Notes: generated by a model not told the origin, from the sequence alone. Positions 25,351 through 33,720 are shown, counted from the stretch's first letter. The stretch: DNA of 64,000 nucleotides from CAYQTL01 sp964420405 (GCA_964420405.1 CAYQTL010000003.1:96954-160953), one strand, 5' to 3'. Translations and numbers: made by a program.

Positions 25351-25923
25351 ATGAGCCTCGACATCCGTGACACCGACGCCCTGCTGGTGGTCGACCCGCA
25401 GGTCGACTTCTTTCCAGGCGGCGCGCTGCCGGCGCCGGACGGCGACGGCATCCTGCCCACCGTGAACCGCTGCTTCGAGCGGTTCGGAGAGCGCGGCCTG
25501 CCGATCGTCGTGACCCGCGACTGGCATCCGCCCAACCACTGCTCGTTCCAGGAGCAGGGCGGGCCGTGGCCGGTCCACTGCGTCCAGGGCACCGCCGGCG
25601 CCGAGCTGCACCCGGGCCTCGAGCCGCCGCTGCTGTTCACCATGGTCCACAAGGCGACCTCCCCCGAACGGGAGGCCTACTCGGACTTCGAGGGCACGGG
25701 GCTCGAGGACCTGCTGAAGGGGCTGGGCGTCGAGCGGGTCGTCGTCACCGGTCTCGTGGTGGAGTACTGCATCCGGGCCGCCTGCCTCGACGGCCGCACG
25801 GCCGGTTTCGAGGTCGTGCTGCTGACCGACGGCACCCGCGCGGTCGACGCCGAGGACGGCCGCGAGGTCCTCGACGAGCTGCGGGACGCGGGCGTCGAGC
25901 TTCTCGACGGGATGCCGTCGTGA
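25351..25923 (+). CDS. pncA: Nicotinamidase
   Basis: A 190-residue isochorismatase-fold amidase that converts nicotinamide to nicotinate. The catalytic triad is visible: Asp in LLVVDPQVDFF, Lys in MVHKATSPE, and Cys in VVEYCIRAA. The metal site Asp-His-His lies in TRDWHPPNHCSF. The QGTAGAELHPG segment is also typical. ATG 25351 is chosen because AGGAGG lies about nine bases before it. An upstream ATG at 25330 would place the ribosome binding site inside the gene. It overlaps pncB by four bases, and the pair forms the nicotinamide salvage route to NAD. Confidence 0.93.
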   Translation: MSLDIRDTDALLVVDPQVDFFPGGALPAPDGDGILPTVNRCFERFGERGLPIVVTRDWHPPNHCSFQEQGGPWPVHCVQGTAGAELHPGLEPPLLFTMVHKATSPEREAYSDFEGTGLEDLLKGLGVERVVVTGLVVEYCIRAACLDGRTAGFEVVLLTDGTRAVDAEDGREVLDELRDAGVELLDGMPS

Positions 25924-27278
25924 GCGACGCCTGGCTGCATCCGTCGGGCCTGTTCACGGACCTGTACGAGCTGACGATGATGCAGGCGTACCAGCGCCAC
26001 GGGCCGCACGGTACGGCCACCTTCGACCTGTTCGTGCGCGACCTGCCGGAGGGGCGCGGCTTTCTCGTCGCCGCCGGCCTGGCGACGGTGCTCGAGCAGA
26101 TCGAGGCGCTCGCCTTCTCCGACGACGACCTCGACTACCTCGAGGACCGCGGGATGTTCCGGCCCGAGTTCCTGGACCGCCTGCGACGCTACCGGTTCTC
26201 GGGCGAGGTGTGGGCGGTGCCCGAGGGGACCGCGGTGTTCCGCAACGAGCCGATCCTGCGCGTCACCGGACCGATCTTCGAGGCCCAGCTGCTCGAGACG
26301 CTGGTCATGAACCAGGTCCACCTACAGACCCTGATCGCGTCCAAGGCGGCCCGGATCGTGCTCGCCGCCGCCGGCCGCGCCGGGCTGGTGGACTTCGGCC
26401 TGCGCCGGATGCACGGCCTCGACGCCGGGATGATGGGCGCCCGCGGGCTGTGGATCGCCGGCTTCGACGGCACCTCGAACGTCGCCGCCGGCAAGCTGCT
26501 GGGGATCCCGATCTCGGGCACCATGGCGCACAGCTTCGTGCAGTGCCACTCGAGCGAGGAGCAGGCGTTCCGGGACTTTCTGGAGGCCTACCCGGAGACC
26601 GTGCTGCTGGTCGACACCTACGACACCGAGCGCGGCGTCGAGCGGGTCGTCGAGCTCGCCCGCGAGCTGGGCGACGACTTCCGCGCGCGCGGGATCCGGC
26701 TCGACTCGGGCGACCTGGTGGAGCTGGCGCGCTCCTCCCGGCGGAAGCTCGACGAGGCCGGGCTCGACGGCGTCAGGATCTTCGCCTCGGGCAACCTCGA
26801 CGAGCACCGCGTCGCGGAGCTGCTCGGCCGCGGCGCGCCGATCGACGCGTTCGGGGTCGGCACCCGCCTCGGCACCTCCCAGGACGAGCCCAACCTCGAC
26901 ATCGTCTACAAGCTCGCCCAGCTCGACGACCGGCCGCTGCTCAAGCTCTCCACCGACAAGGCGACCCTGCCCGGTGTCAAGCAGGTGTGGCGCCGGTCCG
27001 ACGACGGCGGGCGCTTCGACCGCGACGTCATCGGGCTCGCTGACGAGGAGCTCGACGGCGAGGCGCTGCTGCGCCCGGTGATGCGCGACGGCCGCCGCCT
27101 CGAGGACGCCCGCGAGGACCTCGACACGATCCGCCGGCGGGCCGCCGACCAGCTCCGGCGTCTGCCCGACGCGGTCCGCTCCCTCGAGCCGGCCGATCCT
27201 CCGTTCCCTGTCGAGGTGTCGGACCGTCTCCGCGGGCTGCGCGACGAGGTCGCGGCCGAGATCGCGGAGGGGCGGTGA
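25920..27278 (+). CDS. pncB: Nicotinate phosphoribosyltransferase
   Basis: A 452-residue enzyme that joins nicotinate and PRPP, with ATP hydrolysis, to give nicotinate mononucleotide. Conserved parts are LFTDLYELTMMQAY at the N-terminus, LVDFGLRRMHG, the autophosphorylated His in SGTMAHSFVQ, GIRLDSGDL, IFASGNLDE, and DAFGVGTRLGTS. Length and motif order fit NAPRTase. The GTG overlaps the pncA stop (GTGA), so nicotinamidase and this enzyme are produced together. Confidence 0.93.
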   Translation: MSDAWLHPSGLFTDLYELTMMQAYQRHGPHGTATFDLFVRDLPEGRGFLVAAGLATVLEQIEALAFSDDDLDYLEDRGMFRPEFLDRLRRYRFSGEVWAVPEGTAVFRNEPILRVTGPIFEAQLLETLVMNQVHLQTLIASKAARIVLAAAGRAGLVDFGLRRMHGLDAGMMGARGLWIAGFDGTSNVAAGKLLGIPISGTMAHSFVQCHSSEEQAFRDFLEAYPETVLLVDTYDTERGVERVVELARELGDDFRARGIRLDSGDLVELARSSRRKLDEAGLDGVRIFASGNLDEHRVAELLGRGAPIDAFGVGTRLGTSQDEPNLDIVYKLAQLDDRPLLKLSTDKATLPGVKQVWRRSDDGGRFDRDVIGLADEELDGEALLRPVMRDGRRLEDAREDLDTIRRRAADQLRRLPDAVRSLEPADPPFPVEVSDRLRGLRDEVAAEIAEGR

Positions 27279-27299
27279 GGCGGCGCTTGCGGCGCCGCC
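27279..27299 (+). terminator. Weak hairpin after pncB
   Basis: GGCGGCGC and GCGCCGCC form an eight-base-pair stem with a five-base loop directly after the stop. No T-run follows, so it may be only a pause or mRNA-stabilising hairpin. Confidence 0.3.
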
Positions 27300-27336
27300 C
27301 GGCGGGATCCACACTCCACATGGAGGGGGCGCGCCG

Positions 27337-28428
27337 GTGAGCGACACGGCGACCGCAGAGCGGCATCCCACCCGCCACTGGACCCGGCTGGAGGACGGCC
27401 GCGTGCTGTGCGAGGTGTGCCCGCGGCTGTGCCGGCTCCGCGACGGCCAGCGCGGCCTGTGCTTCGTCCGCATGGCGGCGGACGGCGAGATCGTGCTCGC
27501 CACCTACGGCCGCTCGTCGGGGTTCTGCATCGACCCGATCGAGAAGAAGCCCCTCAACCACTTTCTGCCGGGCACCCCGGTGCTGTCGTTCGGCACCGCC
27601 GGCTGCAACCTCGCGTGCCGGTTCTGCCAGAACTGGGACATCTCCAAGTCCCGCGAGATCGACACGCTGGCCGACGAGGCGTCGCCCGGCGCGATCGCGG
27701 CGGCAGCCGAGCGGACCGGCTGCCGGTCGGTGGCGTTCACGTACAACGACCCGGTGGTCTTCATGGAGTACGCGATCGACACCGCCGCCGCGTGCCACGC
27801 CCGGGGGATCGCGACCGTCGCCGTCACCGCCGGCGAGATCCTGCCCGAGCCGCGCCGCGAGCTGTTCGCCGCCATCGACGCCGCCAACGTCGACCTGAAG
27901 TCGTTCCGCGAGGAGTTCTACCGGAAGCTCACCGGCGGCGGCCGCCTGGAGCCGGTGCTCGACACGCTGCGGTACCTGCGGCACGAGACCGACGTCTGGT
28001 TCGAGCTGACGACCCTGCTGATCCCGGGTCACAACGACTCCGACGAGGAGCTCGACGAGATGACCCGGTGGGTGGTCGCCGAGCTGGGTCCCGACGTGCC
28101 GATGCACTTCACCGCGTTCCATCCGGACTACAAGATGCTCGACGTGGCGCCGACGCCCCCCGAGACCCTCCGTCGGGCGCGCCGGATCGCCATCGCCAAC
28201 GGGGTCCGCTACGCCTACACCGGAAACGTCCACGACGCCGACGGCGGCTCGACCCGCTGCCACCGCTGCGGCACGGTGCTCATCGGCCGCGACTGGTACC
28301 GGCTGAGCGACTGGCGGCTCGACGATGAGGGCGCCTGCCGTGAGTGCGGCGAGCCGCTTCCCGGCCGGTTCGAGCCACAGCCTGGCAGCTGGGGACCCCG
28401 CCGCCAGCCGGTACGGATCGGCCGGTAG
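27337..28428 (+). CDS. amrS: AmmeMemoRadiSam system radical SAM enzyme AmrS
   Basis: A 363-residue radical SAM protein of the AmrS (pyruvate formate-lyase-activase-like) family. The 4Fe-4S SAM motif is CNLACRFCQNW near residue 90. It is preceded by an extra cysteine set CEVCPRLCRLRDGQRGLC, and a C-terminal zinc-type motif CHRCG...CRECG follows. Family segments FCIDPIEKKPLNHF and FHPDYKML are present. The usual partners Memo (AmrB) and AMMECR1 (AmrA) are not adjacent. GTG has GGAGGGGG upstream. Molecular function of the family is not established. Confidence 0.9.
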   Translation: MSDTATAERHPTRHWTRLEDGRVLCEVCPRLCRLRDGQRGLCFVRMAADGEIVLATYGRSSGFCIDPIEKKPLNHFLPGTPVLSFGTAGCNLACRFCQNWDISKSREIDTLADEASPGAIAAAAERTGCRSVAFTYNDPVVFMEYAIDTAAACHARGIATVAVTAGEILPEPRRELFAAIDAANVDLKSFREEFYRKLTGGGRLEPVLDTLRYLRHETDVWFELTTLLIPGHNDSDEELDEMTRWVVAELGPDVPMHFTAFHPDYKMLDVAPTPPETLRRARRIAIANGVRYAYTGNVHDADGGSTRCHRCGTVLIGRDWYRLSDWRLDDEGACRECGEPLPGRFEPQPGSWGPRRQPVRIGR

Positions 28429-28468
28429 AACCGCCCCCCCCCGCACCCCCCCTCCCGATCCCGCTCCC

Positions 28469-28522
28469 GTCATCCTGAGCGACCGGAGCGCCCGTCAGGG
28501 CGCGGAGGGAGTCGAAGGACCT
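28469..28522. repeat. Interspersed GTCATCCTGAGC...GTCGAAGGACCT repeat
   Basis: The ends GTCATCCTGAGCGA and GTCGAAGGACCT match, as far as I recall, a dispersed non-coding repeat common in several phyla including Acidobacteriota. Its middle can fold through GAGCGCCCG and CGGGCGC-like stretches. It sits beside a C-rich stretch at 28429-28468. Confidence 0.45.
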
Positions 28523-28600
28523 CCACACTCGCTGCGCCGCCGTTCACGGAGGTCGGAACAGCCACGGAGCCAGGATCAGCGGCAGCGACAGGGTCAGCGA

Positions 28601-28821
28601 CAGGGTCAGCCGCAGCGTGCAGCCCCCGGGCGACCTCGGTCTCCCCTCTCTCGCGTCCTCTCCCCCGTCCGCACCGATGCGGCGGCAGGAGCAGCGGCAG
28701 CGACGACACCGGATCCCGAATCCCGCCGCCCGCCACCTGCCGCCCGGATCCCAAGCTCCGGGCGGCGGGTGGCCGGAATCGGGAGCCGGGCTTCGGGTTC
28801 CGGCGGTCGCGGCCCGGCTGC
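28601..28821 (+). repeat. 221-bp perfect direct repeat, copy 1 (island left edge)
   Basis: Identical base for base, by eye, to 32997-33217 and in the same orientation. It begins CAGGGTCAGCCGCAGCG, ends GCGGCCCGGCTGC, and contains an inner palindrome around CCGCCGCCCG...CGGGCGGCGGG. Short open frames inside it are identical in both copies but look non-coding. Together the copies bracket 4.2 kb of lower-GC DNA. Confidence 0.9.
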
Positions 28822-28828
28822 TTGCGGG

Positions 28829-29015
28829 TTGCGGGTGCCCGGTCCGACGATTTGGCGATCTTGAAGTCTGCCTCCGCGCCGTGGTGACCCGCTCATCAAG
28901 CCGTCGAACTGCGTCGTGGCCTCGAAACGGTGGAGAGGAACCGGGACGAGCCCACGCTCGAGAGCCGACCCAGGAACCGTCCCAGGGAATCGCCAGATCG
29001 TCGGGCCCGGCACCG
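28829..29015 (+). repeat. Diverged direct repeat B, copy 1
   Basis: About 187 bases, from GTTGCGGGTGCCC to GGGCCCGGCACCG, matching 32430-32624 with a handful of substitutions and one short insertion in the other copy. Here B follows repeat A; at the right edge B precedes A. The remaining bases to 29324 show no gene. Confidence 0.85.
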
Positions 29016-29324
29016 CAAGCCACAAGCGTGGACACCATTACGAGGAAGCCCCCGAAGTGTCCGCGTTCGCTCGAATCACTGTCCGCGTTCCCTCGAGTTC
29101 GTGTCCACGTTCGCTCGGAACCCTGTCCGCGTTGCGTCGGCCTCCGCAGTGAAGGACCTTGTGCCGACATGGCCGTGTTGTGAGGTTGTTATCAGTGGCA
29201 CCTTTGACTGGCACGGTTTCACCAACCGGCTATTGAAACCGGCGGACGGGTGCCTGGCATCCGCCGATCGCCATGGGGCGCGGGATGGCCGGTTCTGCTT
29301 CAGCGGTGCCCCACCTTCTGAGAA

Positions 29325-31763
29325 TCAACCCGCGGTGGCGTCGCTTTCCGAACCCTCCTCGAGTTCGAGGCGAAGCAGACCGCCTGGCGGGAGAAGGCCC
29401 TCTGCGCAGCGGGCATCTGGAGGAGTGGCGCCTAGGAGGGCTGCGACGGCTTCATCGGCGCTTGAGAACAGACACGCCCGGTAGTGTCCCGGGGCGAGCT
29501 GGGGGATCCTCGCCCGATCGCTCGTGGGGTTCAGCGTGGCGCCAACGTAACGCGCCCATCCAAGAAGCTCAATCATTGGCAGCGGGAGACCGTCGGCCCA
29601 CGCCAACCAGCCTCCTTGGGGTAGTCCAGTCCCCGCGTCCGTAGCTGGCGCCGCCCGTCGCACGTCTATCTCGAGGGTCCCCCCTGCGGCCGTGACCGGG
29701 AGGATGACGTCGGTCCCCTCGCCAAACTGCACCAAACGTACCGTGAGTGCATAGGGTGGAGGCGCCACAATAGCAAGGGCGCGGGTAGCGTGGCGCGGCA
29801 TTACGAGCCTGAACCTGCCGTTGGCATCGGTGACCGCAGACTCGGTGGCGGCCTGCGTCAGGTTGTCCCAATCGGTGGTCATCGTGACCCGTGCGCCGAC
29901 TACCGGCCGGCCCTCCCCGATCACAGTTCCGGTGACCTCACGCCGGTCAAGGAGCTTCAGCTCCACAGGGGCGGCCGCACCTCGTGTAGGGATTTCGACG
30001 TGGGTGTACTCCGACTGCCGGATTCCGTCGTCGAGGCCGCTGTGCGCGACGAGCCACACTGGACCGGGCGTAATGCCAACGAATTGAAAGCTCCCGTCGC
30101 CTTCGGACTGTCGGGACGTAAGCGGGACAAAATCGATGCCAAGCATGGTGACCATCGCCCCCTCAACCATCCGACCACCTTCATCGACTACCACGCCCCG
30201 AGCCCCACTGTCGGGAACGCGAAGCTCGACCTCGCTGCACTCACCTTCTCTTTCTTCAACCTCCACGTCGCGCAGGAGGGCGTCGAGGCCCGTTTCCGGG
30301 TCCCGCACTTGGACGGTCCATGACCCCGATCTGGGGAGCAGGCCAGCGAATCGCCCGTCCTCGTCAGCCTGAAGGTGCGCGCCAGGGCTGGCGCCGGCCC
30401 CGCCGAAGTGGACGAAGGCCTGCACAGGCAGGTCCCCGGAGAGCACCGTGCCGCACACCTCGACCGAAACGACCTCCAGCCGCACGAACGGCGAATCTGG
30501 CTGCACGTCGATCCCCACGGTCAGCATGACACCCTGGTCTGCCAGAAGGGTCACCTCGACCAGGCCAGGCGCCAGATTCGGAACCATCACCGTGCCGTCC
30601 AGCGGGACACTGAGGTCGAAGAGTACCGGTCGCTCGAGGGCGCCTCTGGGGGGATGGCCCTGGAGCCTCCAGGGCACACCCCCTGGCGCGGTGGGCGGGG
30701 CGATTTGCACCTCGAGTTCTACCGGTCTCTCCAGGACCACGAACTGGGTGATCTGGGTCTCGTCGCCCTCGTACACCGGCAGCGGCCCTATCCGGGTTGG
30801 CAGGAAGCCTGGCTGCTCCGCGGTCACGACGTAGCTGCCCGCACCGACGCCTTCAACGACGAAGTTGCCGCGATCGTCGGGACTCGTTGTTCGGCGCTGG
30901 GCCGCCCGTCGGGTCATCTCTTCCGCCGAGGGCGGCGCCGTTGCGGGTGATGGCGCGGGTTCAAGGGTGACAGCACACAACGAGGGCTCCGCCGGTCCCT
31001 CCGCCGTGCGTACCCGGCCGAGCACCGAGCCCCCCGGGACGAAGGTCACGGTTCCTATGTCTCGTGTCACACCGGACGTCAGCTCTTGCTGCAGCACAAG
31101 AACGGATGCGAAGCCCTGGGACCGCAGCCGGAGATCGAGAGTGGTGGCAGGGACACTACAGCGAAAGGCCAGGTCTTCCACCAGGCATCGGGTTTCCCCA
31201 CGCGGTTCCGTCTCCTCTACCACCTGTTCGAAGGTCTGGCCGTTTTCATCGCCAATCGCCTGACGTTTGACCACGGTCGCGCCACGAAATTCCACAAGGA
31301 TCTCCTGGGGAACGGGGGCTCGCGCCGGCGTCTCGATCCGCCCGGAGACCCCAGTCAGCGGCCAAGCGACCACCTCGGTCCGGCCGCTCTCGTCGCTTGC
31401 CATCACCGTCGTTGGCGCGGCCCACCACGATGGGTTGGTCAACGTCACTGTCCACAGGCTCCCGGTGGGAACCTCGACGGTGACCGAGCCGGGGATCGTC
31501 ACCTCGAGCGTCAGGTCCGCTTCTATTGCATCGCCGTGACCGCCCGCCCAGGACAGCACCAGGCTGGCCTGGGCGGGCTCAGTGTCCTCGGGCAGGCTCA
31601 GGCTCGTTGCCGCCGTCACGACGACCTCGACGCGACTGGCCTCGAATCCGTCGGCCCCAGCCGACATCCCCACCATCGCGAGCATCGCTGCAACCGCGGT
31701 GCTCCGCAGCCGACTCCGTCTCGTCCTCACCTTCCTGCGAACGGCAGCCATGAGCCCGCCCAT
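29325..31763 (-). CDS. Large exported protein with carboxypeptidase-regulatory-like repeats
   Basis: An 812-residue exported protein. After a basic N-terminus (RRKVRTRRSRLRSTAV) and a hydrophobic leader come repeated beta-sandwich units of the carboxypeptidase regulatory-like/transthyretin type. Examples are GSVLGRVRTAEG, DDRGNFVVEGVGAGSYVVTA, GARGVVVDEGGRMVEGAMV, GDGSFQFVGITPGPVWLVA, and TGTVIGEGRPVVGARVTM with DANGRFRLVMP. No catalytic domain is seen, so a structural or binding surface role is likely. Base composition is lower in G+C than neighbours. It lies 114 bases downstream of a small cysteine-rich peptide gene on the same strand, probably as one transcript. Start ATG lacks a clear ribosome binding site; ATG 31751 is an alternative. 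Confidence 0.78.
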   Translation of the reverse strand: MGGLMAAVRRKVRTRRSRLRSTAVAAMLAMVGMSAGADGFEASRVEVVVTAATSLSLPEDTEPAQASLVLSWAGGHGDAIEADLTLEVTIPGSVTVEVPTGSLWTVTLTNPSWWAAPTTVMASDESGRTEVVAWPLTGVSGRIETPARAPVPQEILVEFRGATVVKRQAIGDENGQTFEQVVEETEPRGETRCLVEDLAFRCSVPATTLDLRLRSQGFASVLVLQQELTSGVTRDIGTVTFVPGGSVLGRVRTAEGPAEPSLCAVTLEPAPSPATAPPSAEEMTRRAAQRRTTSPDDRGNFVVEGVGAGSYVVTAEQPGFLPTRIGPLPVYEGDETQITQFVVLERPVELEVQIAPPTAPGGVPWRLQGHPPRGALERPVLFDLSVPLDGTVMVPNLAPGLVEVTLLADQGVMLTVGIDVQPDSPFVRLEVVSVEVCGTVLSGDLPVQAFVHFGGAGASPGAHLQADEDGRFAGLLPRSGSWTVQVRDPETGLDALLRDVEVEEREGECSEVELRVPDSGARGVVVDEGGRMVEGAMVTMLGIDFVPLTSRQSEGDGSFQFVGITPGPVWLVAHSGLDDGIRQSEYTHVEIPTRGAAAPVELKLLDRREVTGTVIGEGRPVVGARVTMTTDWDNLTQAATESAVTDANGRFRLVMPRHATRALAIVAPPPYALTVRLVQFGEGTDVILPVTAAGGTLEIDVRRAAPATDAGTGLPQGGWLAWADGLPLPMIELLGWARYVGATLNPTSDRARIPQLAPGHYRACLFSSADEAVAALLGATPPDARCAEGLLPPGGLLRLELEEGSESDATAG

Positions 31764-31877
31764 GTCAGTCTTTCGCGGTCGGTAACGGAAGTACCCGGGT
31801 CGAAGCTGAGTCGGCTGGCTGCGGTTGAGGGAAGGCGGCGGCGCATCCAGCCTTATTGGTTGATCCCTCGATGATGA

Positions 31878-32162
31878 TCACCTCGCAGAACGACCCCCCA
31901 GAGTGCACATGGTGCCCATGGGGAAGATCTGGTCCTCGTCGCAATTGCATTTGCCCACGACTCCAGGCAAGGTCGTAATGCAGCGAGAACCGAACAGTGG
32001 TATGTACATACACTTATAGCAATCGTACGGCGGGCTCCAACAGGTATACGACCCTCCTTCGGCGTCAACCTGTCCTGTTCCCAGACACGCGGCTCCAAAA
32101 GCAAGCGTCAGGATCGTCACCTTCAGCGAAGTACGTAACCCAACAAAGGTCGTCGTTTTCAT
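31878..32162 (-). CDS. Small secreted cysteine-rich peptide
   Basis: A 94-residue precursor. The N-terminus has a signal peptide (LKVTILTLAFGAACLGTG, likely cleaved near VDAEGG), leaving about 60 residues with seven cysteines: TC, DC, KC, RC, KC, NC and MC. The mature part also has aromatic and Pro residues (YTCWSPPYDCYKCMY). ATG 32162 is chosen because GGAGG sits five bases before it. An in-frame ATG 102 bases upstream would add a polar stretch unlike a signal peptide. The surrounding DNA is close to 50% G+C, far below the window norm. I do not recognise the family. It precedes the 812-residue surface-type protein. Confidence 0.68.
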   Translation of the reverse strand: MKTTTFVGLRTSLKVTILTLAFGAACLGTGQVDAEGGSYTCWSPPYDCYKCMYIPLFGSRCITTLPGVVGKCNCDEDQIFPMGTMCTLGGRSAR

Positions 32163-32429
32163 CCGTGCCTCCTTTTCTGAATTTTGGCGTTTCCCATTTT
32201 CGTGGTCAACTGTTTTCTTGGCAACAGCTAGAGCGCTAGAGATAGTAAGTTCTTTTTCAGTCATCCTGCGGAGATTATTCCCAAGTCGGGATACACCTGC
32301 GTGAGCCGCGTGCTCGGGCCGTGTTGAGCGCCCGGACGGAGGCGTTCGACCGCGGCCGAGGCGCCTGGGGACTGGGGGCTCCCGCGATCGTGGGCGGACG
32401 AACACGGGAGCATTCAGCATTCCCTAAAT

Positions 32430-32624
32430 GTTGCGGATGCCTGGTCCGACGATTTGGCGATCTTGAAGTCTGCCTCCGCGCCGTGGTGACCCGCTCATCA
32501 AGCCGTCGAACTGCGTCGTGGCCTCGAAACGGTGGAGAGGAACCGGGACGAGCCCACGCTCGAGAGCCAACCCAGGAACCGTCCCCCGTCCCAGGGAATC
32601 GCCAAATCGTCGGGCCCGGCACCG
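32430..32624 (+). repeat. Diverged direct repeat B, copy 2
   Basis: Counterpart of 28829-29015 with scattered substitutions and a CCCCGT-like insertion near CCGTCCCCCGTCCC. It lies just upstream of the glycosyltransferase remnant. The 270 bases between it and the peptide gene hold AT-richer sequence that may carry the peptide promoter. Confidence 0.85.
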
Positions 32625-32699
32625 AAACCGAAACCCGAAACCCGGCACCGAAAATGGCCATGTCAGGCAGAACGTCGGTCGGGCACTCCTCGCCCGGCG

Positions 32700-32959
32700 C
32701 CGGCTGCGGGTCAACGACCTCGGGGCCGGCCGGGATCCTCGCCGGCGCGGCGAGCGTGATCAGCAACGACACCGGCCCCGCCCACCTCGGCGCGGCGCTC
32801 GGCCGCCCGAGACTGACCCTCTTCGGCGACAAGGACCCGAACTGGCCCGCGGCGCGAGGGTCCCGGGCCGTGGCCCTCGGCGCTCTCGGAGCGCGGCCCT
32901 GCCTCGACGATGCCTGGGATGCCTGGCGCGGGCTCGCGACCCTTCCGATCCGTTCCTGA
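32700..32959 (+). pseudogene. Glycosyltransferase family 9 (heptosyltransferase-like) C-terminal remnant
   Basis: The frame encodes the hallmark C-terminal part of ADP-heptose:LPS heptosyltransferases: GILAGAASVISNDTGPAHLG followed by AALGRPRLTLFGDKDP, then a normal-looking end and stop. Intact GT9 proteins have about 330-350 residues; here only about 85 recognisable residues remain. Upstream the frame runs straight into repeat B with no start or N-terminal domain. It is best read as a gene end stranded by insertion or recombination at the island edge. Confidence 0.75.
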
Positions 32960-32996
32960 CAGCGGCAGCGGCAGGGACAGCGACAGGAGGCAGCGT

Positions 32997-33217
32997 CAGG
33001 GTCAGCCGCAGCGTGCAGCCCCCGGGCGACCTCGGTCTCCCCTCTCTCGCGTCCTCTCCCCCGTCCGCACCGATGCGGCGGCAGGAGCAGCGGCAGCGAC
33101 GACACCGGATCCCGAATCCCGCCGCCCGCCACCTGCCGCCCGGATCCCAAGCTCCGGGCGGCGGGTGGCCGGAATCGGGAGCCGGGCTTCGGGTTCCGGC
33201 GGTCGCGGCCCGGCTGC
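32997..33217 (+). repeat. 221-bp perfect direct repeat, copy 2 (island right edge)
   Basis: Identical to 28601-28821. It is preceded by a CAGCGGCAGGGACAGCGACA-type run (32958-32996) and followed by sequence leading to ridA. Recombination between the copies would delete the peptide gene, the 812-residue protein gene and the GT9 remnant. Confidence 0.9.
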
Positions 33218-33309
33218 GGCGCGCTGCGCCGGATGTGGACGCCTCATGCCGGCTCGACGACGGGACAGGGATCGGGAGACGCAGCCGCGGTCCGCGACCG
33301 CCCGGCCCC

Positions 33310-33720
33310 TCACTCCCCGACCCGGCCCTCCCCGGCCAGCTCCGCCTCGGCCTCGATCTCGACCCGCCAGGCGGGGTCGAGCAGCCCCCGGACGACGACC
33401 ATCGTCGCCGCCGGCCGGACCTCCCGGAACACCTCGCCGTGGGCGCGCCCGACCGCCTCCCAGTCGGCGGCGTCCACGAGGAACATGCGCGTGCGCACGA
33501 CGTCGGCGGCCGACCCGCCGAGCGCCTCGACGGCCTCCACGATGATCTCGAAGCAGCGCCGCGCCTGGGCGAAGGCGTCGCCGTCGACGGTGCGGCCGTC
33601 GCGACCGATCGGCGCGGTCCCCGCCACCACGATCCGCGAGCCGCGCCGCACCGCCCGCGAGAACCCGATCTCGGCCTCGTACGGCGACGCGGACCCCACG
33701 CGCCGGATGTCGTCGCTCAT
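33310..33720 (-). CDS. ridA: RidA (YjgF/YER057c/UK114) family protein
   Basis: A 136-residue Rid-family protein. Visible conserved parts are the Arg-containing strand in VVVAGTAPIGRDG, AFAQARRCFEIIVEAVEALGGSAADVVRTRMFLVD, and ATMVVVRGLLDPAWRVEIEAEAEL. RidA hydrolyses reactive enamine/imine intermediates released by PLP enzymes. In RidA proper the key Arg lies in a C-terminal R-x-x-VE pattern; here it reads DPAWRVEIEA, so it may belong to a neighbouring Rid subgroup. The ATG has GGAGG about eight bases upstream. Confidence 0.85.
   Translation of the reverse strand: MSDDIRRVGSASPYEAEIGFSRAVRRGSRIVVAGTAPIGRDGRTVDGDAFAQARRCFEIIVEAVEALGGSAADVVRTRMFLVDAADWEAVGRAHGEVFREVRPAATMVVVRGLLDPAWRVEIEAEAELAGEGRVGE

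Noticed and set aside
28606..29025. Short open frames inside repeats A and B
   Set aside because: They have no ribosome binding site, no recognisable domain and Arg/Pro-rich shadow composition. Identity between copies reflects the DNA repeat, not protein selection.
32163..32264. Upstream in-frame ATG adding 34 residues to the cysteine-rich peptide
   Set aside because: The addition is polar and would bury the signal peptide. A GGAGG site stands at ideal distance from the ATG at 32162.
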